64,000 nucleotides of DNA, taken from positions 51,856 to 115,855 of the forward strand of contig CABYIO010000001.1 of assembly GCA_902519075.1 (NCBI GenBank), written 5' to 3'. Positions 53,583 through 62,979 of this stretch are shown in pieces. The notes under the pieces are model-generated. The model did no database searches and was not told where the DNA came from. It saw only the letters and a list, made by a program, of their open reading frames with translations. Position 1 is the first letter of the stretch, and each line of letters begins with the position of its first letter. The position numbers were made by a program, and so were the translations under genes. This DNA comes from an uncultured Bacteroidota bacterium (GTDB lineage: Bacteria; Bacteroidota; Bacteroidia; Flavobacteriales; Flavobacteriaceae).

Positions 53583-54707
53583 TTGAAAAGAAAAATATTG
53601 TTAATATTTGGAACTAGACCCGAAGCCATAAAAATGGCTCCATTATATAAAGAGTTTAAAAAACATAATAAGGTTTTTAATACCAAGATATGTGTTACAG
53701 CACAACATAGGGAAATGCTTGATCAGGTCTTGGATTTTTTTAATATTACTCCTGACTATGATTTAAATATTATGAAGCCAAATCAAAATTTATTTGGATT
53801 AACAGCTGATATAATTAAAAATTTAAAATGTGTTTTAGAGGAGTTTAATCCTGAATTCGTTTTTGTTCACGGAGATACGACAACAACAATGGCAAGTAGT
53901 ATCGCATCATTCTATGCTGGCGCAAAGGTCTGTCACATTGAAGCAGGGCTTAGAACAAATAATAAATTATCACCATTTCCTGAAGAAATTAATAGACAGG
54001 TAGCCTCAAGAATTTGTGATTATCATTTTGCCCCTACGGAAAAATCTAAAGAAAATTTATTAAAAGAAAATATAAAAAAGAGTTCAGTTTTGGTAACCGG
54101 TAATACTGTGATAGATGCTTTATTTAAAACTTTAGAAATTATTGATAAAAATCCTACTTCAAAAATAAAAGAATTGCATAAAATCATTAAAAATCAAAAA
54201 TTAATTTTAGTAACTGGACATCGAAGAGAAAACCATGGAAAAGGTTTTGAAAATATTTGTAAAGCATTAAATAAAATTGCGTCAAATAACAAAGACTATT
54301 TAATAATTTATCCAGTACACTTGAATCCTAAGGTTGTCAATCCGGTTAAAAGAATTTTAGGAAAAACTGAAAATATTATATTAATCGAACCACTAAAATA
54401 CCCCGATTTTATTTGGTTAATGAATAAATCAAAAATAATTATTACAGACAGCGGTGGAGTTCAAGAAGAAGCTCCCAGCCTTGGCAAACCAGTTATAGTC
54501 ATACGTGAAACAACTGAACGACCTGAAGCAGTCAGTGCTGGTACTGTTATTTTAGTTGGTACAAATACTGAATTAATTATAAATAAAGCATGTGAACTTT
54601 TAAACAATTCAAGACTTTATAAAAAAATGAGCGAATTACACAATCCATATGGAGATGGTAAAGCCTGTAAAAGAATCGTTAATTTCATAAATAATTTATC
54701 TCAATGA
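53583..54707 (+). CDS. wecB: UDP-N-acetylglucosamine 2-epimerase (non-hydrolysing) WecB
   Basis: Converts UDP-GlcNAc to UDP-ManNAc. 374 residues, GT-B fold: LIFGTRPEAIKMAPLYKEF, FVHGDTTTTMASSIASFY, HIEAGLRTNNKLSPFPEEIN, VTGHRRENHG and ITDSGGVQEEAPSLGKPVIV. The start is TTG 53583; the family N-terminus KRKILLIFGTRPEA begins there. ATGA overlap with wecC. Confidence 0.95.
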   Translation: MKRKILLIFGTRPEAIKMAPLYKEFKKHNKVFNTKICVTAQHREMLDQVLDFFNITPDYDLNIMKPNQNLFGLTADIIKNLKCVLEEFNPEFVFVHGDTTTTMASSIASFYAGAKVCHIEAGLRTNNKLSPFPEEINRQVASRICDYHFAPTEKSKENLLKENIKKSSVLVTGNTVIDALFKTLEIIDKNPTSKIKELHKIIKNQKLILVTGHRRENHGKGFENICKALNKIASNNKDYLIIYPVHLNPKVVNPVKRILGKTENIILIEPLKYPDFIWLMNKSKIIITDSGGVQEEAPSLGKPVIVIRETTERPEAVSAGTVILVGTNTELIINKACELLNNSRLYKKMSELHNPYGDGKACKRIVNFINNLSQ

Positions 54708-55897
54708 AAAAAGTAGTAACTATCGGGCTTGGTTATATTGGTTTACCAACGTCTGCATTAATCTCATCAAATGATATTCTTGTCCATGGTGTTGATATTA
54801 ACCCTGATGTTGTTGATACAATCAATAAAGGAAAAATTCATATTGATGAACCTGATCTAGAGAATTTTGTCAGGAAAAGTGTTGAAAGAGGAAAATTATC
54901 AGCATCATTAAAGCCAGTTGAAGCTGATATCTACTTAATTGTTGTTCCTACACCTTTTGATAAAAACAACAAACCTGACATTAGTTATGTAAAGGATGCC
55001 ATAAAATCAATTATTAATTTTTTGAAGGAGGGAGATTTAATAATAATAGAATCAACTTGTCCAGTCGGAACAACAGAAAAGATGAGTAATTTAATTTTTG
55101 CAAAAAGAAAACAGCTCAAGGATAAAATTTTTATCGCTTATTGTCCGGAGAGAGTTTTACCCGGAAATATTATGTATGAACTTGTTAATAATGACAGGGT
55201 CATTGGTGGAATTAATAGTAAATCAACAATAATGGCAACCAAATTTTACTCATTGTTTGTTAAGGGAAATTTACATGAAACCGATGCTAGAACAGCTGAG
55301 ATGTGTAAACTTGTTGAAAATTCGTCAAGAGATGTTCAAATTGCCTTTGCTAATGAGTTATCAATAGTTTGTGATAAGGCTGGTATTAATGTTTGGGAAC
55401 TGATTGAGTTAGCTAATAAACACCCAAGAGTTAATATTCTTAATCCAGGATGTGGTGTAGGGGGGCATTGTATTGCTGTTGATCCATATTTTATAATCTC
55501 TGATTTTAAAAAAGAGTCTAGACTGATTTCAGAAGCTAGAAAAATCAATAATTTTAAACCCGAATGGTGTTTAAAAAAAATACATGAATGTATTGAAAAA
55601 TTTCAAAGAACTAAAAACAAAAAACCTTCAATAGCCGTTCTTGGATTGACCTTTAAACCAAATATTGATGATTTAAGAGAATCTCCAGCTCTCAAAATTG
55701 CTAAATCGTTAAACACGAAAAATACTTATGAGGTTTTTTTTGTTGAACCCAACGTAAATTATGTCAAAGGTATTAAGTTAACTGAACTACAAAAAGCATG
55801 CATTAAATCTGACATTATTGTTAAATTGGTTAATCACAGAGAATTTTTAGAATTAGATCTTGAGAAAAAAGAATTCATAGATTTTTGTAGTCAATAA
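54704..55897 (+). CDS. wecC: UDP-N-acetyl-D-mannosamine dehydrogenase WecC
   Basis: Oxidises UDP-ManNAc to UDP-ManNAcA. 397 residues: TIGLGYIGLPTSALIS, VPTPFDKNNKPDISYV, ESTCPVGTTEK, YCPERVLPGNIMYEL, ENSSRDVQIAFANELS and the catalytic cysteine in GVGGHCIAVDPYFI. Paired with wecB, it gives an acidic amino sugar for the glycan. About 100 bases separate it from the start of the next gene's canonical frame. Confidence 0.94.
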   Translation: MKKVVTIGLGYIGLPTSALISSNDILVHGVDINPDVVDTINKGKIHIDEPDLENFVRKSVERGKLSASLKPVEADIYLIVVPTPFDKNNKPDISYVKDAIKSIINFLKEGDLIIIESTCPVGTTEKMSNLIFAKRKQLKDKIFIAYCPERVLPGNIMYELVNNDRVIGGINSKSTIMATKFYSLFVKGNLHETDARTAEMCKLVENSSRDVQIAFANELSIVCDKAGINVWELIELANKHPRVNILNPGCGVGGHCIAVDPYFIISDFKKESRLISEARKINNFKPEWCLKKIHECIEKFQRTKNKKPSIAVLGLTFKPNIDDLRESPALKIAKSLNTKNTYEVFFVEPNVNYVKGIKLTELQKACIKSDIIVKLVNHREFLELDLEKKEFIDFCSQ

Positions 55898-56000
55898 TTT
55901 TTATTGTAGTTAAACATTGTTTTAAAATTTAGATTTCATTATTAAACAAATAAAAAATATTAGACAAAACTATTACCAGAAACATGGTGTTATTTCAATT

Positions 56001-57227
56001 TTGGGTAGACTTATAAGTTTACCTTCAGTTGTAATTTTTAACATGCTACTAGCAAGAGTTTTGAGTCCAGATGAATATGGGGTAATCGGAATCATAACCC
56101 AGCTAATTTCTTTTCTTTTAATTATATCTTTATTTGGTTACAATAAAATATTATTAAAGTTTTTGCCTGATTTTTTCAGAAAAAATAAATTTAAAGAATT
56201 TTATAATTTATTATTCCAATCATTACTAATTTCTATTTCTTTAGCGTTATTTTTTGCCATAATCTTAAATACTTTCTCTTCAGATATTTCAAATTTATAC
56301 GCAAATAATAATTTTGAGATTGCAATACCAATCTTTTCAATTTGTTTGATTTTACAGGTATTCAACTTGAATTTAGTTTCGGTTTTAATTTCTATAAAGA
56401 AGGTGTGGCAGGCCAATATTTCTGAAAGGACAATTATGAATTTGTCCTATTTATTGGTTCTTTTTTTACTCATGTCAACAGGATTTGAAATTTCTTTGGT
56501 TGATGCATCATATATTTTTCTTTTTGGAAAAGTTATTTCTTCTATCTTTTTGTTAATTTCTTCAAATTCTTTTCTGAAAAAATTTAATTTAAACCTAATC
56601 AAATTTAAATTTATAAATCTCACAAAAAGCTCACTTTATTTCATGTCATCCGATATGACATTAAGAATATTAGCAGCAAGCAGCCCGTTAATAATTGGTC
56701 TATTTTTAAGTACTGATCAGGTTGCTTTCTATTACACAGGATTTATTTTAGCCAATTTAACTAGTTTTTTAATAACTATGGCGAATAATTTAGTTTCAAA
56801 TAAAATTTCAATTTTATATGCTGATAATCAATATAAATCGATATTATCATTAAATTTAAACGTTGTAAAATTTCTATTTTCCTTTTCTCTACTAGTTTTA
56901 ATAATCTATATTTTTTTCGGTGAATTTATACTCAGTTTTTGGGGAGATGAATATGTTAAATATTCATATTTGGTCTTAATTATTTTGACTATCGGAGAAT
57001 TGATAAACTCTATCGGTGGTTCTACCGGGCTCATAATCTCAATATGTGATTTGGAGAAGCAAGGGTTTTATATAACAATTATTGGTGCTTTGCTTAATAT
57101 ACTACTTCAATTTATATTAATACAAAGATACGGGCTAATTGGTGCAGCATTAGCAACATCTATTTCTGTGATTTCATACAACATTATGAAATATTATATT
57201 GTATTAAAAAAATTAAAAAAATATTAG
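56001..57227 (+). CDS. Wzx-type polysaccharide flippase
   Basis: 408 residues and about 12 TM helices of the MOP/RfbX family, which flips lipid-linked repeat units across the inner membrane. RLISLPSVVIFNMLLARVLSPDEYG is the typical TM1 region, and LILIQRYGLIGAALATSIS lies near the C-terminus. The only canonical start, TTG 56001, lies within TM1. The same frame is open for 25 codons upstream and encodes IIKQIKNIRQNYYQKHGVISIL, which looks like the genuine N-terminus; the plausible start there would be ATT at 55938 or 55941. Followed directly by the Wzy-like gene. Confidence 0.88.
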   Translation: MGRLISLPSVVIFNMLLARVLSPDEYGVIGIITQLISFLLIISLFGYNKILLKFLPDFFRKNKFKEFYNLLFQSLLISISLALFFAIILNTFSSDISNLYANNNFEIAIPIFSICLILQVFNLNLVSVLISIKKVWQANISERTIMNLSYLLVLFLLMSTGFEISLVDASYIFLFGKVISSIFLLISSNSFLKKFNLNLIKFKFINLTKSSLYFMSSDMTLRILAASSPLIIGLFLSTDQVAFYYTGFILANLTSFLITMANNLVSNKISILYADNQYKSILSLNLNVVKFLFSFSLLVLIIYIFFGEFILSFWGDEYVKYSYLVLIILTIGELINSIGGSTGLIISICDLEKQGFYITIIGALLNILLQFILIQRYGLIGAALATSISVISYNIMKYYIVLKKLKKY

Positions 57228-58601
57228 ATGTTTAATTTAGATTTTAGCAATTTAGGTTTTCTGGAAATATCAATTGTGTTTTTTTCATTATTTACATTGT
57301 TGATTCTTGAAATACCTATATTATCAATTTTCATAATCATTTGTGTTTTAATATATAATCCAAGATTATTTATATTCTTCCTTCTTATCCTTCCATCTGT
57401 TGAAACAACTGCAGTTATATATTCAGGCGTTACAATTTCTAAAATATTATTTCTTTTTAGCATAATCTACTTTACAATCTCTGTTTTGGGGTTTAGGGTC
57501 AGAAATTTAGCTATAAAAAAATTAAATTATTTAATTATAATATTTTTTGCTCTTATAGTTGGGTCTTTTATCGCCATTTCTAATGAACCAACTCTTACCA
57601 ATCAAATATTAAATGAAATATGGATTAGTAATTTTCCAAAAGTTATATTGTTCTTTTTAATTATTAATTTTTATTTAAAAAAAGGAAGTAAATTTTTTTA
57701 TGAATCGTTTAATTATTTACTACTTAATTTAACTCTATTTTTACCGCTTTTATATTATAATTTTTCAACAAATTTTGAGGATTATAATTGGTTCAATTTA
57801 ACAACTCGTAAGTATTTTGCTGGTTCAGATCCAAATGAACTAACCATAATTTTATCTTCTTACCTTCCATTTTTAATTTTCCTATTTTATTTTCATAAAA
57901 ATTACATAATCAAATTAGGTGCTATTTTATCCTCATTACTAATTTTTTCTATAACATTACAAACTGCTTCCAGAGCCGGTTTTTTGACCTTTACTTTAGC
58001 TTTATTAATATGTATTTTAGCTTTTCAAAAATCTGAAAATAGATTATTTTTATTTTTTAAATCCTTACTTGGATTAGTTATAACTTTTGCTTTTATATCT
58101 CTCGCGCTTACATTTTTTCCCCAATTATTTGATGTTTCAGTGATACAATCTAGATTTTTTGATAGTTTGCAATATCGAGCTCTTAATATTACGGCAGGAA
58201 GAACTGATTTTTGGATCTCAAGTATTACTGCCTTTTTTAACAAACCTATATTTGGTTATGGACCTTCAATTCTATTGTCGATGAAGTTTAATTTAGAAAA
58301 CATAGGTGTTTATAATGTATTTCATAATACGATAATCCAAACATTATTTCAATTTGGACTATTTGGTCTAGTACTTTATGGTTTCTTTATTACAACTTTA
58401 TTTAAAAAATCGATTAGTCTTATTAAAAATATTTATTTTAGTCCAATTGCTGTTTCGTTTCTCTTAATTTTTATAGGAAGTATGAGTTTATCATGGCTTT
58501 GGAGAGAAATTTTTTGGATATTGGCTTCACTGATATTAGTAGCTTATAATTTTAAATTTTTAAAAAGTGAGAATACTTCAGGTAACACCCTCCTTGGCTA
58601 A
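57228..58601 (+). CDS. O-antigen polymerase/ligase family protein (Wzy-like)
   Basis: 457 residues, about 10-12 TM helices, strongly hydrophobic. The Wzy_C-type region includes ASRAGFLTFTLALLI, a loop with ITAGRTDFWISS, and IFGYGPSILLSM ... VFHNTIIQTLFQFGLFGLVLYG, which fits O-antigen ligase/polymerase proteins. It probably joins repeat units in the periplasm. Polymerase and ligase cannot be told apart by sequence alone. It begins directly after the flippase stop and overlaps the next gene by 35 bases. Confidence 0.88.
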   Translation: MFNLDFSNLGFLEISIVFFSLFTLLILEIPILSIFIIICVLIYNPRLFIFFLLILPSVETTAVIYSGVTISKILFLFSIIYFTISVLGFRVRNLAIKKLNYLIIIFFALIVGSFIAISNEPTLTNQILNEIWISNFPKVILFFLIINFYLKKGSKFFYESFNYLLLNLTLFLPLLYYNFSTNFEDYNWFNLTTRKYFAGSDPNELTIILSSYLPFLIFLFYFHKNYIIKLGAILSSLLIFSITLQTASRAGFLTFTLALLICILAFQKSENRLFLFFKSLLGLVITFAFISLALTFFPQLFDVSVIQSRFFDSLQYRALNITAGRTDFWISSITAFFNKPIFGYGPSILLSMKFNLENIGVYNVFHNTIIQTLFQFGLFGLVLYGFFITTLFKKSISLIKNIYFSPIAVSFLLIFIGSMSLSWLWREIFWILASLILVAYNFKFLKSENTSGNTLLG

Positions 58602-59685
58602 CGCGGGAGCTGAAAGATTTTTAGTAGATATTTCAAATGAATTACTCAAGGCCGGTAATTCCGTAACAATTATTTCTTTAGTTGGTTCGTATGATAAATT
58701 CACACTTTCAAATGAAATTGATGACAGAATTCGTTTAATTTTTCTGCAAAAGCCCAATGGATTTAGCTTTGGTGTTTTTATTAAATTAAATAATTTAATA
58801 AGAAATGGACAATATGATATTATTCACACACACACTCGGGCATTAAATTATGTTTCACCATTTAATTTATTAAATTCAAGATTTAAATTTATTCATACAA
58901 TACATAATGATGCAATTAAAGAATCAAGAAATAAGTTTATTAGATTATTCAGAAGACAGCTTTTCCGACTTGAACTTGTTTATCCAGTTTGTATCTCGCA
59001 AACTTCATACAACTCATTTAAAAAAGTATACAAACTTAATGCAAAAGTTATAAAAAATGGAACTAGGAAAATAAATAAGTCAAAAAAATACAAAAATGTT
59101 CAAAATTTTGTTGAGAGTCTTAAGTTTAACAGAAAAACCAAAGTTTTCACAAATATTGCTAGAATTTCGGATCAAAAAAATCAAGAACTTCTAATCGATG
59201 TTTTTAAAAGATTAAATGATGAATCAGTAAATGCTATATTATTAATTATAGGAGGCATAAGACATAAACATATATATAATAAAATTAAAATGAAAGCCAC
59301 TAAAAATGTTTTCTTTTTGGGTGAATTAGATAATGCTACTGATTATTTATTCGTTTCAGATTTTTTTTGTTTGTCATCTCTTTGGGAAGGTATGCCAATT
59401 TCTTTAATCGAGTCTTTTAGTATTGGTTGTATTCCAATTTGTACACCTGCGGGTGGTATAAACAATATGTTGTCAAATGATAAAAATGGATATATTACAG
59501 ATGATTTTACTATAGATTCATATTATAAGGCAGTAATTAGTTGTATTAATTTAAAAACAAAAAAGATTAGAAATTTAAAAATAAGTTGTAATCAATCTTT
59601 CGATAAAGAATATTCAATCTTAATCTGTTCAACTAGTTATCAAAAATATTTTCAAAAAATACTTAATAATGCAAATATCACTTAA
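58567..59685 (+). CDS. Glycosyltransferase family 4 protein
   Basis: 372 residues, GT-B fold. Starts at GTG 58567 with RILQVTPSLANAGAERFLVDIS, a GT4 N-terminus; IIHTHTRALNYVSP and FIHTIHNDA in the acceptor domain; donor domain with NIARISDQKNQELLIDVF, and SLWEGMPISLIESFSIGCIP (the E-x7-E region). Sugar donor and acceptor cannot be named. The 35-base overlap with the Wzy-like gene and 17-base overlap with the next gene show tight packing. Confidence 0.88.
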   Translation: MRILQVTPSLANAGAERFLVDISNELLKAGNSVTIISLVGSYDKFTLSNEIDDRIRLIFLQKPNGFSFGVFIKLNNLIRNGQYDIIHTHTRALNYVSPFNLLNSRFKFIHTIHNDAIKESRNKFIRLFRRQLFRLELVYPVCISQTSYNSFKKVYKLNAKVIKNGTRKINKSKKYKNVQNFVESLKFNRKTKVFTNIARISDQKNQELLIDVFKRLNDESVNAILLIIGGIRHKHIYNKIKMKATKNVFFLGELDNATDYLFVSDFFCLSSLWEGMPISLIESFSIGCIPICTPAGGINNMLSNDKNGYITDDFTIDSYYKAVISCINLKTKKIRNLKISCNQSFDKEYSILICSTSYQKYFQKILNNANIT

Positions 59686-60088
59686 AATACACAGATTATC
59701 CCATTTTTTTTCAACGATTGCCCCGTTGATATCAAGATTTTTTGACTTTGTGAATTTAATAATATTTAATTGTTGGATTCCCGGAAAAGCCAAAATTGGT
59801 AAAGGGACAAAATTATCTAAAGGTGGAATTGCTGTGGTTATTCACAGAAGGGCTAAAATAGGTAAAAATTGTCTAATTGGAACATGTGTTACTATCGGGG
59901 GTAGATCTAAGCTTTATGAAGTCCCCGTAATAGGAAACAATGTATATATTTCAACAGGCGCAAAATTACTTGGAAATATAACGATTGGAGATAATGTTAT
60001 AATCGGAGCAAACAGTGTAGTGCTAAATGACATTCCTAAAAATTCCATCGCTGTTGGAATCCCTGCAAGAATTATTGATAAAAAATGA
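59669..60088 (+). CDS. Serine-acetyltransferase-like hexapeptide-repeat acyltransferase
   Basis: 139 residues with left-handed beta-helix hexapeptide repeats: AKIGKGTKLSKGGIAVVIHRRAK and IGKNCLIGTCVTIGGRS ... IGNNVYISTGAKLLGNITIGDNVIIGANSVV, ending with the SAT-like GIPARII. It is shorter than CysE and lacks its N-terminal helical domain, as in sugar O-acetyltransferases of glycan loci (WcaB/CapG-like). It probably acetylates the glycan. Overlaps both neighbours. Confidence 0.88.
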   Translation: MQISLKIHRLSHFFSTIAPLISRFFDFVNLIIFNCWIPGKAKIGKGTKLSKGGIAVVIHRRAKIGKNCLIGTCVTIGGRSKLYEVPVIGNNVYISTGAKLLGNITIGDNVIIGANSVVLNDIPKNSIAVGIPARIIDKK

Positions 60089-61146
60089 AAAATAAAATTT
60101 TAGTCTTTGCTCCACTTCCGCCACCACTTGGTGGTGCTAGACAAGCCTTTCAACAAATATGTAATGAATCACATTTATTTTCAGAAAAATTTAAGACAAA
60201 TTTTATAAATATTCCATTAAACAGAAAAAATAAGTTTTTAAATTTTTTTTCCAGAATTCTAGCATTGATTAAACTTTTTTATAATATTCCTTTACATAAT
60301 ATTTTAATTTTTCATTCAAGCGCAAATTTTATTTTTCATTTTGGTCCTTATATAATCACTATTGCGAAATTTTTTAAATTAAGAATACAAATAAGATTTT
60401 TTGGCAGTACTATAGATTTACTAATGAAAAAAAATCCAGAAAAAATTAAATATTTTACCGACGTAGATCAAATTTTACTGGAGACTAAGGGATTAATAAA
60501 ATATTTTAATAATCTGCAAAATAACCTGAATTTAATTTGGTTTCCCAATTCAAGGCCGATAGTTTCAAACCAAATCATTTCAAATAAAAAAATTATAAAT
60601 AGAATTTGTTATGTCGGTCAGATTAGCAACATAAAAGGTACCAATGATTTAATTGACTGCTTTGAAAATTTAATTAAACAACATAAAGACATAGAGCTAC
60701 ATTTGGTTGGTCAGTTAAGGGAAAAATCTTTCTTGAAAAGAATTAATAAATTTAAAAAAATTATTTATCATGGAATAAAATCGAACAGGGAATGTAAAAA
60801 AATAATTTCTGATTCAGATATATTTATTTACCCTTCAAAATATATTTCTGAAGGATATTCTGGAGCTATTTTAGAAGCTATGTCATTAGGAAAACCAATC
60901 ATTGCCCCAAATTGGAGATTTTTCGGAGAAATTGTAATTGATAATTTTAATGGTAAATTGTATGACATAACTTCACCTGAAGAGATTATTACCCAAATAA
61001 ATTACTATATAAAAAATCCAAAAATGATTCAAATTCATGGCAAAAATTCATTCATAAATGCTAAAAAATTTGACTCTAAATACTGGAACAAAATAGTTTA
61101 TAATAATTTATTAAATAAAATTACAAATGATATTGAGAAAAATTAA
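60085..61146 (+). CDS. Glycosyltransferase family 4 protein
   Basis: 353 residues. N-terminus VFAPLPPPLGGARQAFQQI is typical of one GT4 branch; donor domain IINRICYVGQISNIKGTNDLIDCF, YPSKYISEGYSGAILEAMSLGKPII holds the E-x7-E pattern. Acts on the cytoplasmic face on a lipid-linked glycan, by family. Very AT-rich: 60241-60300 has 11 G/C in 60 bases. ATGA overlap with the acetyltransferase gene, 20-base overlap with the sulfotransferase gene. Confidence 0.87.
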   Translation: MKNKILVFAPLPPPLGGARQAFQQICNESHLFSEKFKTNFINIPLNRKNKFLNFFSRILALIKLFYNIPLHNILIFHSSANFIFHFGPYIITIAKFFKLRIQIRFFGSTIDLLMKKNPEKIKYFTDVDQILLETKGLIKYFNNLQNNLNLIWFPNSRPIVSNQIISNKKIINRICYVGQISNIKGTNDLIDCFENLIKQHKDIELHLVGQLREKSFLKRINKFKKIIYHGIKSNRECKKIISDSDIFIYPSKYISEGYSGAILEAMSLGKPIIAPNWRFFGEIVIDNFNGKLYDITSPEEIITQINYYIKNPKMIQIHGKNSFINAKKFDSKYWNKIVYNNLLNKITNDIEKN

Positions 61147-62092
61147 CTTTATATTATACCATTTAAGAAGGATGTCATGGGTTCTATATGTTCTTCCATC
61201 CTTTTTTTCAAGAAAAAAAATTTCAAACAAACCAGTGTTTATTGTTGGTCATCAAGGTAATGGTGCGACATTAGTGAGTAGAATTATTCGCAAATCAGGA
61301 TCTTTTATGACTGTTACTGGTGGTAAGAATTATTTAGGTGGCGCTGATGAAATGCAAAGTGTTATGGGTTTACTTCTTACGCATAAATTCACTGGGATAA
61401 TTCATAAGTACCCAAAAGTTGAATCTTTTTCAAGAAGAAATGGTTGGTTTTATGCATCAAACAAATTTATAAATTACTTCAAATTTGATGAAAATGATTA
61501 TGATGAAAATGATTCTAAAATATTTAAACTTGCATTAAAAACATGCCTTATGAGAAATTCATTTTTAAAAAATAAATTTAAGAGTAGATTTCTTGATAAA
61601 TCACAATCTTATTTATTAAAAATAGATTTGATTAAAAAAATCCTTAACGATGTAAATCCAAAATTTATAATTATCGTAAGAAACCCACTTGCAACATGTT
61701 GGAGAGCATCAAAAGAAAAAACAGGTTTATCAAACCAAAAAGTAAATTTGAGAACAAGATTGAATATGTCAATTGAGCATTGGAATAATTGTTTTAGTGA
61801 AATAAAAAAGTACCAAAACACAAACGACGTAATTATTTTTAGGATTGAGGATCTTGTTGCTGATATTGAAAACGGAATGGCTAAGATATTTAAGTTTATT
61901 GATTGTAGTTTTGAAAAGGAGTTCCTCCCTAACGGCAAAGAAAAACTCGGATATGGTTCTTTAAGAGGTGAAAGATGGTTTCCTGTTAGAAAAGAAGTTA
62001 ATAACCATAGAATTGAAGTTGTTCCTGACTGGGCAAAAAAAATAATTTTGGAAAGATGTAAAAATGGTATGAATTATTTTAATTACAATTAA
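61127..62092 (+). CDS. PAPS-dependent sulfotransferase family protein
   Basis: 321 residues. KPVFIVGHQGNGATLVSRIIRKSG (about 35-58) is the 5'-phosphosulfate loop and FIIIVRNPLATCWRAS (about 183-198) is the 3'-phosphate-binding RxxxxxxxxS pattern of sulfotransferases. It would transfer sulfate from PAPS to a hydroxyl of the glycan or its lipid carrier. An N-terminal hydrophobic patch (MSWVLYVLPSFF) could hold it at the membrane. The donor could come from cysC at 40.5 kb and the PAP be removed by cysQ at 52.8 kb. Confidence 0.82.
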   Translation: MILRKINFILYHLRRMSWVLYVLPSFFSRKKISNKPVFIVGHQGNGATLVSRIIRKSGSFMTVTGGKNYLGGADEMQSVMGLLLTHKFTGIIHKYPKVESFSRRNGWFYASNKFINYFKFDENDYDENDSKIFKLALKTCLMRNSFLKNKFKSRFLDKSQSYLLKIDLIKKILNDVNPKFIIIVRNPLATCWRASKEKTGLSNQKVNLRTRLNMSIEHWNNCFSEIKKYQNTNDVIIFRIEDLVADIENGMAKIFKFIDCSFEKEFLPNGKEKLGYGSLRGERWFPVRKEVNNHRIEVVPDWAKKIILERCKNGMNYFNYN

Positions 62093-62097
62093 TTCAA

Positions 62098-62979
62098 ATG
62101 TTTAAATCTCTTTTTATTGTAGGTATTGGAAGATCCGGAACCTCACTTATACAGTCGATACTAGACAGTCATAGTGAAATTAGATTCTTTAAAGAAAATC
62201 AATTCCTAAGATTTGTATTATATGATAAAAAAATGAATATAAATCAATTTATTAAATCTAAATACGAACGCATTGAGGAGTTAGAATTAGAAATTTCAAA
62301 AAATTACAATAAATATGCTGGGAAAAATTTTTATGATTTAATGAAGCTTAGACTAGCTAGAATCACAACAAAAAAAATAAAATTTATAGGAGATAAAGAC
62401 CCTCGATTAATTGATTTTTTATTACCGTTAAAACAAGATTTTCCTCTCAATAAAATAATAGTTATGAAGCGAAATCCTGGAGATATAATATTATCAAGGA
62501 CTAAAGCTAAATGGTCAAAAAAATGGCCATTTCTTTTTCATTTAATTTTAGTAAAAGGACAAATAAATTTTTCAAGAAAATCAATTAGAAAAATCGATGC
62601 TGGGAGTATTATAGAAGTTAGCTATGAGAACTTAATTAAATCACCCGAAATAACCGTAAAAGAAGTTGTTAATTATTTAGATTTAGATTTTGAAAATAGT
62701 ATGTTGGATTACATTAATTCATCAAAGAGGTTAACAAGTTCAGATGAACTGGACTGGAAAAAAAATATTTTCAAAAAAATCGATGCATCAAATATTGGTA
62801 AGTGGATAATTGAATTTTCTGAGTCTAAAAGATTTTTAATTTACAAAACTTTCAAAGAGTATTACAATGATGAAAAATTATACTTCAAATTAAATTTTTT
62901 TCAAATAATAATTTTAAATATTATTTCTTCAGCTGTCAATTTATTATCAAAACTTTATTTTTTAAGACTTAGAATATGA
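62098..62979 (+). CDS. PAPS-dependent sulfotransferase family protein
   Basis: 293 residues, not closely similar to the preceding one. FIVGIGRSGTSLIQSILDSH (6-25) is a clear 5'-phosphosulfate loop (GxxRSGTS), and IIVMKRNPGDIILSRTKAKW (about 120-140) is the 3'-phosphate region. Supports a second sulfation position or linkage. Five bases after the first sulfotransferase; its stop overlaps the next gene by ATGA. A C-terminal hydrophobic segment could associate with the membrane. Confidence 0.85.
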   Translation: MFKSLFIVGIGRSGTSLIQSILDSHSEIRFFKENQFLRFVLYDKKMNINQFIKSKYERIEELELEISKNYNKYAGKNFYDLMKLRLARITTKKIKFIGDKDPRLIDFLLPLKQDFPLNKIIVMKRNPGDIILSRTKAKWSKKWPFLFHLILVKGQINFSRKSIRKIDAGSIIEVSYENLIKSPEITVKEVVNYLDLDFENSMLDYINSSKRLTSSDELDWKKNIFKKIDASNIGKWIIEFSESKRFLIYKTFKEYYNDEKLYFKLNFFQIIILNIISSAVNLLSKLYFLRLRI

